From Caldimonas caldifontis (GTDB taxonomy: Bacteria > Pseudomonadota > Gammaproteobacteria > Burkholderiales > Burkholderiaceae_C), in NCBI RefSeq assembly GCF_002930615.1, contig NZ_PSNX01000010.1, positions 1-64,000 on the forward strand: a stretch of 64,000 bases of DNA. Reading direction: 5' to 3'. The notes below the pieces were generated by a model that did no database searches, had not been told where the DNA came from, and saw nothing but the letters and a program-made list of their open reading frames with translations. Shown piece after piece: positions 39,720 through 49,274 of the stretch. The position numbers and the translations under genes are program-made. The number at the start of each line of letters is the position of its first letter. Within the stretch, counting starts at the first letter, position 1.

Positions 39720-41087
39720 ATGAACTGGCTATTTCCCCGGGCACTGGCCGGCGTGGCGCTGGTGATGTCCGGTGCCCTGCTGGGCTATCTGGCAGGGCTG
39801 ACCGTCGATTCTCCGGCGGCGCTCGGCTTGCTTGGGGCGGCCCTGGCCGCGGCCCTGCTGATCCTGCTGGACACCCTGCGCGGCCATCGACTGCTCGCGT
39901 GGCTGAGGGGCGCGCAGCACACACCTGCGCCTCGCGACGCAGGGTTGTGGGGGGAGGTGGGCTATCGGGTCGAACGCTCCTTGCGTCTGCGAGAACAACA
40001 GGCCTCACAGGAGAAGATGAGGCTGACGCAGTTCCTGTCGGCCATCGAGGCCTCTCCCAATGGCGTGATGATGCTCGACCCCGAGGACCATATCGAATGG
40101 TGCAACCGGGTGGCGGCCGAGCACTTCGGGCTCGATCCGCAGCGTGACCTTCATCAGCGGGTGACCAACCTGGTGCGGGCGCCCGCCTTCGTGAGCTACC
40201 TCCAGGCGGGTCAGTTTGCCGCGCCGGTGACATTTGCGGGGGCACGCGGTGGCGTGACGCTGTCGGTCAATGTGCGTGAGTATGGCGAAGGCATGCGCCT
40301 GGTGCTCTCTCAGGACATCACCGAGCGCGAGCGGTCCGACCTCATGCGACGCGACTTCGTGGCCAATGTCTCGCACGAGATCCGCACACCGCTGACCGTG
40401 CTGGCCGGTTTCATCGAAACCCTGACCAACCTGCCCCTGACCGAGGTCGAGCGCAAGCGGGTGCTCATGCTGATGGCGCAGCAGACCGAGCGCATGCAGA
40501 CCCTGGTCAGCGACCTGCTGACGCTGGCGCGCCTGGAGGGGGGGCCGCGTCCACCCACCGACGTGTGGTGCGACGTGTCGAAGCTGATGTTGCAGATGGA
40601 ACAGGATGCGCAGACCCTGTCCAAGGGCCGGCATGAGATCGTCTTCCAGATGGAGCGACCCGCGCGTCTGGCGGGTGTGGAAAGCGAGTACTTCAGCGCA
40701 CTGAGCAACCTGGTGAGCAACGCCATCCGCTACACGCCCGAAGGGGGGCGCATCGATGTGTGCTGGCGCGTGCGGCCCGATGGGAGCGGCGAGTTCCTGG
40801 TGAAGGACACCGGCATCGGGATCGAGAAGGAACATCTGCCTCGCCTGCCCGAGCGCTTCTACCGCGTGGACGGCAGCCGGTCGCGCGAGACGGGGGGCAC
40901 GGGCCTCGGTCTGTCAATCGTGAAGCATGTGATGCAGCGCCACGGTGGCGAGCTCGATGTCCAGAGTGAACCGGGCAAAGGGTCTCAGTTCAGGCTGGTG
41001 CTGCCGGCTCTGCGCGTGAGCCCGGGGGAGCTGGGCGGCAGCCGTGCGGCCACTCCCACCCCCGAGGCACCGGTCACGCCGGGCTGA
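39720..41087 (+). CDS. phoR: Phosphate regulon sensor histidine kinase
   Basis: This 455-residue membrane kinase starts with two close hydrophobic segments (about residues 8-25 and 33-50) and no large periplasmic domain, as in other PhoR proteins. A PAS domain follows (about residues 105-190), then the H-box VSHEIRTPLTVLAGF and the ATPase motifs N (NLVSNAIRYTP), G1 (DTGIGIE) and G2 (GGTGLGLSIV). The last 14 bases overlap the convergent MATE gene. Confidence 0.95.
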   Translation: MNWLFPRALAGVALVMSGALLGYLAGLTVDSPAALGLLGAALAAALLILLDTLRGHRLLAWLRGAQHTPAPRDAGLWGEVGYRVERSLRLREQQASQEKMRLTQFLSAIEASPNGVMMLDPEDHIEWCNRVAAEHFGLDPQRDLHQRVTNLVRAPAFVSYLQAGQFAAPVTFAGARGGVTLSVNVREYGEGMRLVLSQDITERERSDLMRRDFVANVSHEIRTPLTVLAGFIETLTNLPLTEVERKRVLMLMAQQTERMQTLVSDLLTLARLEGGPRPPTDVWCDVSKLMLQMEQDAQTLSKGRHEIVFQMERPARLAGVESEYFSALSNLVSNAIRYTPEGGRIDVCWRVRPDGSGEFLVKDTGIGIEKEHLPRLPERFYRVDGSRSRETGGTGLGLSIVKHVMQRHGGELDVQSEPGKGSQFRLVLPALRVSPGELGGSRAATPTPEAPVTPG

Positions 41088-42420
41088 GCGTACGCCCCAC
41101 GCGGCGATACATCAGGGCCAGCAAGCTGGCCACCAGCGCCAGCGCAGCCAGGTTGGCGGCCCAGAAGCCCCGCGCCCCCTGCAGGGCCTCGGGCACACCG
41201 CCCGTGACGTTGAAGCCCAGGAGCCAGCCTCCCGCCAGGCCGATGCCCCACAGCGACACGACATAGGCCAGGGCTGGTGCCAGGGCGATGCGGAAGGAGC
41301 GCAGCGCGAAGGCCGTGGTGATCTGGCTCGCATCGAAGATCTGGTACACGGCAATGAAAAGGAAGAGCTGCAGCGCCACGGCGCGCACGGCCGGATCGGG
41401 GCTGTAGAAGCCGACGATGGCGCTGCGCAGCAGCCACAGCACGAGACCCAGGGCAACGGACAGGCCGGCCGCCAGGCGGATGCCGTGCCAGCCGGCCTGG
41501 AACGCCTCTCGCGGATGCCCGGCCCCACGCAACTGCGCCACCCGTGCACCGGTGGCCACGGCGATCGACAGCGGCAGCATGTAGGCCACCGAGGCCAGGT
41601 TGGCCACCACCTGGTGACCGGCCAGCGCCGTGGTGCCGAAATGTGAAATGAACACCGCCATCAGCGCGAAGGCCGTCACCTCCACGAAGTAGCTGGCTCC
41701 GGCGGGCAGTCCCAGGCGCAGCAGCTCCTTCTGGTCGGCCCAGCGGGGGGCGGTCCATCCGCTCCACAGGGCGAAAGGGCGGTAAAGCGGATGCCGCGCG
41801 AGCAGGGCCCCACCCACGGCCAGCTGCAAGGCCAGCACGATTACCGTGGCCACGGCACATCCCGGGGCGCCAAACGCTGGCAGCCCGGCGCCGCCAAAGA
41901 CGAACCAGGCGTTCAGCGGCACCTTCAGCGCCAGTCCGCCGAGTTGCAGTACTGTCACGAGCAGGGGCCGCGAAATGCCCTGGTTGAGGCCGCTGTAGCA
42001 GCGAAACAGCAGCGCCAGCGGCAAGCCCCATCCCAGCCAGTGCAGGTAGTCGCGGGTGCGCTGGGCCACCTCCGGGGCCACGTCGGTCAGGGCCAGCAGG
42101 GGCCCCGGGAAGAACAGCAGTGCCATCCCAGGCAGCGACAGGAAGGCCGCCAGCCAGACCCCTTGCTGGAAGACCTGGCCGACCTCGGCGGGGGCATTGC
42201 TGCCGCGGTGGTGACCGACCAGGGGAATGAGGGCCTGGACCACACCGGTCAGGCCGATGAAGACGCAGATATAGATGGCCGCACCGATCGACAGCGCGGC
42301 CAGATCCTCGGGGGAGGCTCGGCCTGCCATCAGCGTATCGACCACGCCGAAACCGATGGTGGCGAGCTGGCCCAGCAGGATGGAGCCCGCGTCGCGGGCG
42401 ATGGACCGCCAATGGGCCAT
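41074..42420 (-). CDS. MATE family multidrug/flippase-type transporter (NorM-like)
   Basis: This 448-residue membrane protein has about twelve helices and the MATE features ILLGQLATIGFGVVDTLMAG at the N-terminus and a repeated half starting near AGHQVVANLASVAYMLPLS. MATE pumps export drugs using sodium or proton gradients. Its start shares one base with the stop of the upstream glycosyltransferase gene (TGATG at 42422-42418), so the two are translationally coupled. The substrate is unknown. Confidence 0.88.
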   Translation of the reverse strand: MAHWRSIARDAGSILLGQLATIGFGVVDTLMAGRASPEDLAALSIGAAIYICVFIGLTGVVQALIPLVGHHRGSNAPAEVGQVFQQGVWLAAFLSLPGMALLFFPGPLLALTDVAPEVAQRTRDYLHWLGWGLPLALLFRCYSGLNQGISRPLLVTVLQLGGLALKVPLNAWFVFGGAGLPAFGAPGCAVATVIVLALQLAVGGALLARHPLYRPFALWSGWTAPRWADQKELLRLGLPAGASYFVEVTAFALMAVFISHFGTTALAGHQVVANLASVAYMLPLSIAVATGARVAQLRGAGHPREAFQAGWHGIRLAAGLSVALGLVLWLLRSAIVGFYSPDPAVRAVALQLFLFIAVYQIFDASQITTAFALRSFRIALAPALAYVVSLWGIGLAGGWLLGFNVTGGVPEALQGARGFWAANLAALALVASLLALMYRRVGRTLSPA

Positions 42421-44093
42421 CAGCGCGCCTCGGTGGCAGACGTTGCCGGGTCACGCCGGAAGACGTAGGTCTGTTCCTGGCGGTCGGTGGGGCGACGCTC
42501 GGCGGCGATCTGAACCCAGCCTTGCGGGGGCTGAGGTGGCGTGTTGCGGGTCCCGATCAGCAGCAGATGGTCGCACGAGGGCTTGCCGGGGTCGCCCAGC
42601 CCTTGATGCAGCGTGAAGCCCCCCAAGGCCTCCAGGGCGGCCAACTGGTGGCGGGGCAGACCGCTGGCCCGCACGCAAGCGCCGGCGGGCAGATGCTGGG
42701 CGAGCCGTTCCACCAGGGGGCGGTCACTGCGGGCGTAGTTCAGCAGGGGCAGCCACAGCGTGAGCATCAGCAGCCAGATCAGTGTCACTCCCCCCGCAGG
42801 GAGCACCAGACTGCGCCAAAGCGCCTCGCGATGGCGACCGGTGCGCCAGCGCACCAGCCAGCCCCAGGCCAGGGTGGCCGCCAGGCCAAGACCGAATGCC
42901 AGCCAAGAGAACTGGGCCTCGAAACCTGGCGCCAGTTTGGCGATGTTCGCGGCTGGTTTGGCCGGCAGGCCGGTGTGCATCGCCGCGTACATCACCCACA
43001 CGAAGAGCGCGATGGCGGTGAAGAAGCACACCGAGAACCAGTCGATGGCCGACGCCATGGGGCGGCGCAGGGTGGGCAGGGCGAAGGCCGACAGCACGGC
43101 CAGGGCGGGCAGCCCCAGCAGCAACGCGCGGTCGGAGCCGTTCATCGCCACGCAGCCGACCACCGCGATGCCTGCTGCGGCCAGGGGCCAGGCGATGTGG
43201 CGGTGCAGCAGGTGATGGCGCCAGCGCCACAGGGTCCAGCCGGCCAGCAGCCAGGCGGGCCACGTGAACCACAGCAGCAGGCGCGCCACCTGGGCAGGCG
43301 AGGGCCAGTCCAGCACATGCCAGCGCCAGGTGCCCAGGGCGGTGGCCAGCAGGACTGCCAGCACGGCGGAGGCGAGGATCCAGGGCGCAAACGCCCGCGT
43401 GCTGTCGTAGTGGGACCGCAGGCAGACGACCCCCCCTGCCATGCCCAGGGCGAGGGCGATGCTGGCAGCGCCGCTGCCGGCCATCAGCGGCAGGGCGGCG
43501 AGCATGGCCACGCGCGGCTGCCAGCCCCGATAGGTGCTGGCAGAGACGGCATACAGGGCCAGGCTGGCACCGGCGAGTTGCACCAGTTCGGGAGTGATCT
43601 CGTGGCCCAGTTGCAGCAGGCCCAGGCAGGCCAGCAGGGCGAGCACGGCACCGTCGGCCACGGCGCGTGCATAGTCCACCGGATGGGCCTCACCGCCAAA
43701 CGCAAACGCCACCGGCTGGGCCGCCTCAGTGCGCGCGAGGTGATAGCAGCTGTACCAGGTGAGAGCCAGTGAGGCCGCCAGCAGCAGCGCAAAGGGCACC
43801 CGCGCGGCCAGCTCCGGGCCCAACCAGCCGCCCAGCGCCTGGATGAAGAGTGCACCGAGCCAATAAGGTAGCAAGCCACCGTCCGAGGGCACTCCGGCGA
43901 TGAGAGGGTGCCACCAGTCACCCCCACGGGCCAGCCCGTGCATGTAGCCATAGGCCGTGACGTCTGCATTGCGCCAGGGGTCGCGACCGAAGTGACCCGG
44001 CAGCACATAGGCTGCGCACAGCAGCAGCAGGGCCACGCGTGGCAGTCGCCGCGCCGCGCGCTGGGTGACGATGGCAGGGGTGGGGTGGTTCAA
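42420..44093 (-). CDS. ArnT/PMT-like membrane glycosyltransferase (GT39/GT83 type)
   Basis: This protein of about 557 residues has around eleven membrane helices. The first periplasmic loop reads GRDPWRNADVTAYGYM and then SDGGLLPYWLGALFIQ, which resembles the catalytic acidic loop and following helix of lipid-linked-sugar glycosyltransferases such as ArnT. The reading frame has no ATG or GTG near the start; TTG 44093 is the best candidate (MNHPTPAIVTQRAARR), and the boundary is uncertain. A role in modifying lipid A, glycan or protein in the periplasm is inferred only from the fold. It is coupled to the MATE gene. Confidence 0.65.
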   Translation of the reverse strand: MNHPTPAIVTQRAARRLPRVALLLLCAAYVLPGHFGRDPWRNADVTAYGYMHGLARGGDWWHPLIAGVPSDGGLLPYWLGALFIQALGGWLGPELAARVPFALLLAASLALTWYSCYHLARTEAAQPVAFAFGGEAHPVDYARAVADGAVLALLACLGLLQLGHEITPELVQLAGASLALYAVSASTYRGWQPRVAMLAALPLMAGSGAASIALALGMAGGVVCLRSHYDSTRAFAPWILASAVLAVLLATALGTWRWHVLDWPSPAQVARLLLWFTWPAWLLAGWTLWRWRHHLLHRHIAWPLAAAGIAVVGCVAMNGSDRALLLGLPALAVLSAFALPTLRRPMASAIDWFSVCFFTAIALFVWVMYAAMHTGLPAKPAANIAKLAPGFEAQFSWLAFGLGLAATLAWGWLVRWRTGRHREALWRSLVLPAGGVTLIWLLMLTLWLPLLNYARSDRPLVERLAQHLPAGACVRASGLPRHQLAALEALGGFTLHQGLGDPGKPSCDHLLLIGTRNTPPQPPQGWVQIAAERRPTDRQEQTYVFRRDPATSATEAR

Positions 44094-44175
44094 GGGGCGA
44101 ACGGGGGCACACGTGACTCGGGCGCCATCATGCAGGAATTCGAGGCGGCCGGGGTGGAATGTCGGTGTCGTCTGG

Positions 44176-44211
44176 AAACAAACAAGGCAGCCGGTTGCCC
44201 AGGCTGCCTTG
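44176..44211 (-). terminator. Terminator after rpmE2
   Basis: A perfect 10-bp stem (CAAGGCAGCC / GGCTGCCTTG) with a 9-base loop is followed on the minus strand by TTTGTTT. It closes rpmE2 ahead of the glycosyltransferase gene. Confidence 0.8.
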
Positions 44212-44254
44212 TCGGGAGATGCTCGGCGCGGGCAAGATGCCACGCCGGGGGGGG

Positions 44255-44515
44255 TTACTTCTTGAGGCCGACGCGCGCAAACTTGTTGCGGAACTTCTCG
44301 ACGCGGCCACCCAGCGAGTCCACGCTCTTTTGCGTGCCGGTGTAGAAGGGGTGCGTCTCGCTGGTGGTTTCCAGCTTGAACAGCGGCAGTTCGCGGCCGT
44401 CGTCCATCTTGATGGTTTCCTTGGTCGGAGCGCACGAGCGCGTCACGAACTGGAAGCCGTTGGACAGGTCCACGAAGCACACTTCGCGGTAGTTGGGGTG
44501 AATGCCTTCTTTCAT
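44255..44515 (-). CDS. rpmE2: 50S ribosomal protein L31, type B
   Basis: This 86-residue ribosomal protein starts [20 protein letters not shown]. It lacks the CxxC zinc motifs of type A L31, the form used when zinc is scarce. A TATAAT box on the minus strand (44600-44595) lies about 80 bases upstream. It follows rho, a common neighbour for L31, and has its own terminator. Confidence 0.95.
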   Translation of the reverse strand: MKEGIHPNYREVCFVDLSNGFQFVTRSCAPTKETIKMDDGRELPLFKLETTSETHPFYTGTQKSVDSLGGRVEKFRNKFARVGLKK

Positions 44516-44594
44516 GCCGGATCCTCTCGTCGCAGGTGGGCCGGGAGCCACGCCGAACCCCTCGGCGCACTTTCCGGAATGCGGAAAACCTGCA

Positions 44595-44600
44595 ATTATA
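44595..44600 (-). promoter_or_regulatory. Possible -10 box for rpmE2
   Basis: A perfect TATAAT reads toward rpmE2, just after the rho stop codon. No good -35 hexamer lies at 16-18 bases, so the call rests on the -10 alone. Confidence 0.4.
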
Positions 44601-44607
44601 GCCTTAA

Positions 44608-45870
44608 TCAGCCGCCTCGACGCATCATGTCGAAGAAGTCGTGATTGTTCTTGGTGGACTTCATCTTGTCGAGGATGAACTCCATCGCCTCGATCTCGTC
44701 CATCGGGTAGAGCAGCTTGCGCAGGATCCAGGTCTTCTGAAGGATCTCGGGCTTGAGCAGCAGCTCTTCGCGGCGGGTGCCCGACTTGTTCAGCAGGATG
44801 GACGGATAGACGCGCTTTTCGGCCATGCGGCGATCCAGATGGATTTCGCAGTTGCCGGTGCCCTTGAACTCTTCGTAGATCACTTCGTCCATGCGGCTGC
44901 CGGTGTCGATGAGCGCCGTGCCGATGATGGTGAGCGAGCCGCCTTCCTCGATGTTGCGGGCTGCGCCGAAGAAGCGCTTGGGCCGTTGCAGGGCGTTGGC
45001 ATCCACGCCGCCGGTGAGCACCTTGCCGGACGAGGGCAGGACGTTGTTGTAGGCGCGCGCCAGACGGGTGATGGAGTCCAGCAGGATCACCACGTCCTTC
45101 TTCAGCTCGACCAGGCGTTTGGCCCGCTCGATGACCATCTCGGCCACCTGCACGTGGCGGGCGGCGGGCTCGTCGAAGGTGGAGCTGATGACCTCGCCGC
45201 GCACGGTGCGCTGCATCTCGGTCACTTCCTCGGGGCGCTCGTCCACGAGCAGCACGATGAGATAGACGTCGGGATGGTTGGCCACGATGGCATGGGCCAG
45301 GTGCTGCATCATCACCGTTTTGCCGCTCTTGGGCGGGGCCACCAGCAGGGCACGTTGGCCTTTGCCGATGGGGGCGATGAGGTCGATGATGCGGCTGGTG
45401 ATGTTTTCGTCCGACTTGATCTCCCGCTCGAGCTTGAACTGCTCTTTCGGGAAGAGCGGCGTCAAGTTCTCGAACATGATCTTGTGCTTGTTCTCCTCGG
45501 GGGTGAGGCCGTTGACACGGTCCACCTTCACCAGAGCGAAATAGCGTTCACCGTCCTTGGGCGTGCGCACCTCGCCCTCGATCATGTCGCCGGTGTGCAG
45601 GTTGAAGCGACGGATCTGGCTGGGCGAGAGGTAGATGTCGTCCGTGCTGGCCAGGTAGCTGGTCTCGGGCGAGCGCAGGAAGCCGAAGCCGTCGGGCAGC
45701 ACCTCCAGCACGCCATCGCCGAAGACCTGCTCGCCCTGCTTGGCGCGCTTCTTCATGATCGCGAACATCAGCTCCTGCTTGCGCATGCGGCCGGTGTTCT
45801 CGATCTCCAGCGACTCGGCCATCTTGATGAGCTCCGAGACGTGCAGGACTTTGAGTTCTGAAAGATGCAT
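44608..45870 (-). CDS. rho: Transcription termination factor Rho
   Basis: This 420-residue hexameric RNA helicase ends transcription at C-rich sites. The N-terminal RNA-binding domain ([16 protein letters not shown]) is followed by the ATPase core with Walker A APPKSGKT and Walker [17 protein letters not shown]. The start is ATG 45870 (MHLSELK). A 263-base leader separates it from trxA, and a promoter is visible at the end of trxA. The leader ends in a C-rich, G-poor stretch. Confidence 0.97.
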   Translation of the reverse strand: MHLSELKVLHVSELIKMAESLEIENTGRMRKQELMFAIMKKRAKQGEQVFGDGVLEVLPDGFGFLRSPETSYLASTDDIYLSPSQIRRFNLHTGDMIEGEVRTPKDGERYFALVKVDRVNGLTPEENKHKIMFENLTPLFPKEQFKLEREIKSDENITSRIIDLIAPIGKGQRALLVAPPKSGKTVMMQHLAHAIVANHPDVYLIVLLVDERPEEVTEMQRTVRGEVISSTFDEPAARHVQVAEMVIERAKRLVELKKDVVILLDSITRLARAYNNVLPSSGKVLTGGVDANALQRPKRFFGAARNIEEGGSLTIIGTALIDTGSRMDEVIYEEFKGTGNCEIHLDRRMAEKRVYPSILLNKSGTRREELLLKPEILQKTWILRKLLYPMDEIEAMEFILDKMKSTKNNHDFFDMMRRGG

Positions 45871-46132
45871 GGGTGGGAACCCTGGTCGGTGTGGTGTCGA
45901 AACTGGGAGAGAGCCTGGAACCCGTCGAGGCGGCGACGCATGCCGGCCTGGCATGCGAACCTGTCAGCCGGGACCGGGCGTGTCATCCGCCGCAGCGGCG
46001 AACGCGGTGTCAGGGAAGGATGGTGAGCCGAAACTGGGCGCCGTCGATCGGGCGCAGCGGCGTGTTCAGCGACCTATTGCCCGTTGGACTGCGGCGGGCT
46101 TGTGGCTCCGGCCGCAACCAACATTTGCGCTG

Positions 46133-46163
46133 ATTATAGATGCCCGTCGACGAAGGCCGTCAA
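46133..46163 (-). promoter_or_regulatory. Candidate rho promoter inside the 3' end of trxA
   Basis: On the minus strand TTGACG (46163-46158) and a perfect TATAAT (46138-46133) are 19 bases apart. The -10 box overlaps the trxA stop codon, which gives rho its own transcript with a leader of about 250 bases. Confidence 0.5.
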
Positions 46164-46463
46164 CTGGGCTTTGGACAGGGCGCCGACCTTGGTGCCGGCG
46201 AGCTGGCCGCCCTTGAAGATCATCAGCGTGGGGATGCCACGGATGCCGAACTTGGCGGGCACCTCGCGGTTCTCGTCCACGTTCATCTTGGCGATCTGCA
46301 GCCGGCCGTCGTAGTCCTTGGCCACCTCGTCCAGGATGGGGGCGATCATCTTGCACGGACCACACCACTCGGCCCAGTAGTCCACCAGCACAGGCTTGTC
46401 GGCCTGCAGCACGTCGGCGTCGAAGGACGCGTCCGAGATGTGTTTGATCAGCTCGCTGCTCAT
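46134..46463 (-). CDS. trxA: Thioredoxin 1
   Basis: This 109-residue disulfide reductase has the active site WCGPC (C34, C37) and the cis-proline segment [14 protein letters not shown]. The start is ATG 46463 ([14 protein letters not shown]). The trxA-rho order is conserved in many proteobacteria. It is divergent from the AddB-type gene. Confidence 0.97.
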   Translation of the reverse strand: MSSELIKHISDASFDADVLQADKPVLVDYWAEWCGPCKMIAPILDEVAKDYDGRLQIAKMNVDENREVPAKFGIRGIPTLMIFKGGQLAGTKVGALSKAQLTAFVDGHL

Positions 46464-46595
46464 TGCTTGTTCCTCATAGGTGTCGGGCCCGCAGCTCGAC
46501 AAGGCACAATGATTTTGACACAAAGCCCGCCGGCCCTTGCCCGGGCAGGGAGTCCGCTTCTTGCCGGGCTGCCCCGGGGCCGGCCCGACGGACGC

Positions 46596-49274
46596 ATGAA
46601 TCCGAATCCGACCCTCGCCACAGAGCGCCGCCACCTGCCGCACCAACCCGATCCCTGGGGGGCGGTTGCCGCAGAGCTTCAGGCCTTCGCACAGCGTGCG
46701 GAGGTGACGCCACGAGACCTCTGGGTCATTCTGCCGTTCGCGCAGCACTTGCCGCTGGCACGCGAGGCCTGGTCTCGTCAGGTGGGTGTGGGTTGGATGC
46801 CACGTTTTGAGACCACCGACACCCTGACCGCCGCGCTCCAGCCGCGCGAGCCGAGTGCTGCGCAGGCGCCGACGGGGGACCCCGTGGTGGACCGGCTCAT
46901 GGCCGCGCTGCTGCTGTCGCGCCAGAGCTGGGCGCAGAGCGTTCGGCGCCAGGATCCGGCGGTCTTTCAGCATTGGGTTCGCCTGCTGGTGGAGACGACC
47001 CATCAGCTCATGGACGCGGCGTCGGGCCATGCACCCGCTCGGCGCGAGCACTGGTGGGCCGAGGTCCAGGCCCGCCTCGGCGCCCGCGCCGGGGCCCTGG
47101 TGGCCGCAGGTGACGTGGAAGGCGCGTTGTCCCATGTGGCCTGCGCCTGGGCGCAGCTGCGGCAGGCGGCCCCGACCGACGCGCTGTTTGCGGCCCGCCC
47201 GGCGGCCTGGGCCGTTGTGCAGGCGGGGGGTGCCGATCCGGTCATGGAGGCCGTGGTGGCGCAGAGCAAGAGACCGGCCTTGTGGCTGGACCTGGATCCT
47301 GTGCTCGCGTTCCCGCTGGCCCCGTCGGGCGCCTTGCCCTCGCTCACGGTCTGCCAGGACGCCGAGGATGAGGCCCAGGTTGCGGCGGCCCGGGTGATCC
47401 GCCACGTGGCCGATGGTGAGGTGCCGGTGGCGCTGGTCGCCCAGGACCGGGGACTGGTGCGGCGCATCCGGGCCTTGCTCGACCGGGAGCGTGTGCGCGT
47501 GCATGACGAGACCGGCTGGAAGCTGTCGACCACGCGGGCGGGTGCTTGCGTGATGGGTTTGCTGCGGCTCGGTGGCGCACGCGCGGCCACGGAAGATCTG
47601 CTGGACTGGCTCAAGGGTGGTTTTGTCGATGTCCCGCAGGCCGCGCAGGCGCTGCCACTTTTCGAAGCGACCTTGCGGCGCGCCCAGGTGGCCTGGGTTG
47701 GGGAGGGGTGGGCGCCGCCACCGTCGTGGCCGGCCCCGGTCGGGGCGCTGTGGGCGTTCTGGCGAGACACCAGCCAGCCACTTTCCAGGCTTTCTCGTGG
47801 CAGCCTTGCACAGTGGCAGCAAGCCCTGCGTGAGTCTCTGCAGCGATGCGGGGCCTGGGCGCGATTGCAGCAAGACCCCGCAGGCCTGCAACTGCTGCAG
47901 GCGTTGCGCCTGGACGGCCCGGGGGCCCTGGGGCCCTACGCCGAGCAGTCGTCCGCGGTGGACTTCGACCGCGCCGACCATCTGGCCTGGGTGGACGAGG
48001 TGCTCGAATCGTCCTCCTTCCGGCCTGCCGCGATGGAGCCGGTGGAGGTGGTGATCGCGCCGCTGTCACGCTGCATGCTGCGCCCTTTTGCCGCGGTGGT
48101 CCTGCCGGGCTGTGACCACAGCCACCTGGGGGCACCGGCGCGCGTGGGCGGCTGCCTGAGCGAGGCCGAGCGGCGAGACCTGGGGTTGCCCACCCGAGAC
48201 CAAGCCTGGCAAGAGGAGCGCCTTGCGCTGGCCCATGTGCTCACCCATCCGCGGCTGAGTCTTTCATGGCGGCGCAGCCACCAGGGCCAGCCGTTGCAGA
48301 TGTCGGCGCTGCTGGAGCCGCTGCAGCTGGCCTTGCGGCGTGCGGGGCGCTCGTGGACGCCGGCGATCCAGGCACGTTGGCCGGACATGGTAGACCACCA
48401 GCCGGTCGGGCCCACGGCGCCGTCGGCGCCTGACCTGCTGCCCGAGCGCCTGAGCGCCACCGGTTATGAAGCCCTGCGGGCCTGTCCTTACCGTTTCTTC
48501 GCCTTGCGCATGCTGGGCCTGGAGGAGGTGGAGACGCTGGACGACGAGCCGGACCGCCGCGATCAGGGGACGTGGTTGCATGCCGTGCTGCACGCCTTCC
48601 ACCAGGATCGCAAGCGGGGCGGTCGGGATGTGCAGGGCGATGTACAGCGGCTGCTTGCCATCGGGCGCGAACGGCGCGAGGCGCAGGGCCTCGACGAAGC
48701 CGCTTTCCTGACCGAATGGCTGCAGTTCGAACGCCTCGCGCCCGCGTACGTCAGGTGGTTGCATGAGCAGGAGGCCGAGGGGTGGGGCTTCGACAGGGGC
48801 GAATGGCCCGTGGCGGTGCCGGGCCCCGCGGAGGTGGAGTTGCGCGGTGTGCTCGACCGTGTGGATCGCGGGGAGCACGGCGCCGCAGCCGGTCAGGTGC
48901 GGCTGATCGACTACAAGACCTCGTCGGCTGACAGCCTGAAGTCTCGCGTGCGCCTGGGGCGGGGACTGGAGGACACGCAGCTGGCTTTCTATGCGGCCTT
49001 GTGGGAAGGCTCGCCGGAGGCGGCCCGTGCCGGGGGCGAGCACCTGCAGGCCGGCTACCTGGCGCTGGAGGTGCCGGTTCAGTGGATCGAGCACAAGGCC
49101 GTGAGTGACAGCGCTGCAGCCTTGCGCAAGGGCCTGGCCGAGGACTTGCGTCGCCTGGGCGAAGGCGCGGGGCTGCCGCCCCTGGGAGAAGGACCGGCCT
49201 GCGCGCATTGCGCGGCCGATGGACTGTGTCGCAAGGACCACTGGGCGGAGCCGCCCAGGGAAGGTGAGGTATGA
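46596..49274 (+). CDS. addB: AddB-type exonuclease subunit with PD-(D/E)XK nuclease and Fe-S cluster
   Basis: This protein of about 892 residues forms the second subunit of an AddAB helicase-nuclease for double-strand break repair. The C-terminal RecB-like nuclease shows [27 protein letters not shown] and [10 protein letters not shown]. Four cysteines, C630, C869, C872 and C878, reproduce the C..C-x2-C-x5-C Fe-S pattern of AddB. I see no Walker A motif in the N-terminal half, so this helicase-like domain looks inactive. ATG 46596 is a tentative start; ATG 46509 is also in frame. The stop overlaps the addA start (ATGA). Confidence 0.85.
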   Translation: MNPNPTLATERRHLPHQPDPWGAVAAELQAFAQRAEVTPRDLWVILPFAQHLPLAREAWSRQVGVGWMPRFETTDTLTAALQPREPSAAQAPTGDPVVDRLMAALLLSRQSWAQSVRRQDPAVFQHWVRLLVETTHQLMDAASGHAPARREHWWAEVQARLGARAGALVAAGDVEGALSHVACAWAQLRQAAPTDALFAARPAAWAVVQAGGADPVMEAVVAQSKRPALWLDLDPVLAFPLAPSGALPSLTVCQDAEDEAQVAAARVIRHVADGEVPVALVAQDRGLVRRIRALLDRERVRVHDETGWKLSTTRAGACVMGLLRLGGARAATEDLLDWLKGGFVDVPQAAQALPLFEATLRRAQVAWVGEGWAPPPSWPAPVGALWAFWRDTSQPLSRLSRGSLAQWQQALRESLQRCGAWARLQQDPAGLQLLQALRLDGPGALGPYAEQSSAVDFDRADHLAWVDEVLESSSFRPAAMEPVEVVIAPLSRCMLRPFAAVVLPGCDHSHLGAPARVGGCLSEAERRDLGLPTRDQAWQEERLALAHVLTHPRLSLSWRRSHQGQPLQMSALLEPLQLALRRAGRSWTPAIQARWPDMVDHQPVGPTAPSAPDLLPERLSATGYEALRACPYRFFALRMLGLEEVETLDDEPDRRDQGTWLHAVLHAFHQDRKRGGRDVQGDVQRLLAIGRERREAQGLDEAAFLTEWLQFERLAPAYVRWLHEQEAEGWGFDRGEWPVAVPGPAEVELRGVLDRVDRGEHGAAAGQVRLIDYKTSSADSLKSRVRLGRGLEDTQLAFYAALWEGSPEAARAGGEHLQAGYLALEVPVQWIEHKAVSDSAAALRKGLAEDLRRLGEGAGLPPLGEGPACAHCAADGLCRKDHWAEPPREGEV

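Noticed and set aside
46464-47981. Long N-terminal extension of trxA on the minus strand
   Set aside because: It is antisense to the AddB-type gene. TrxA homology starts exactly at ATG 46463.
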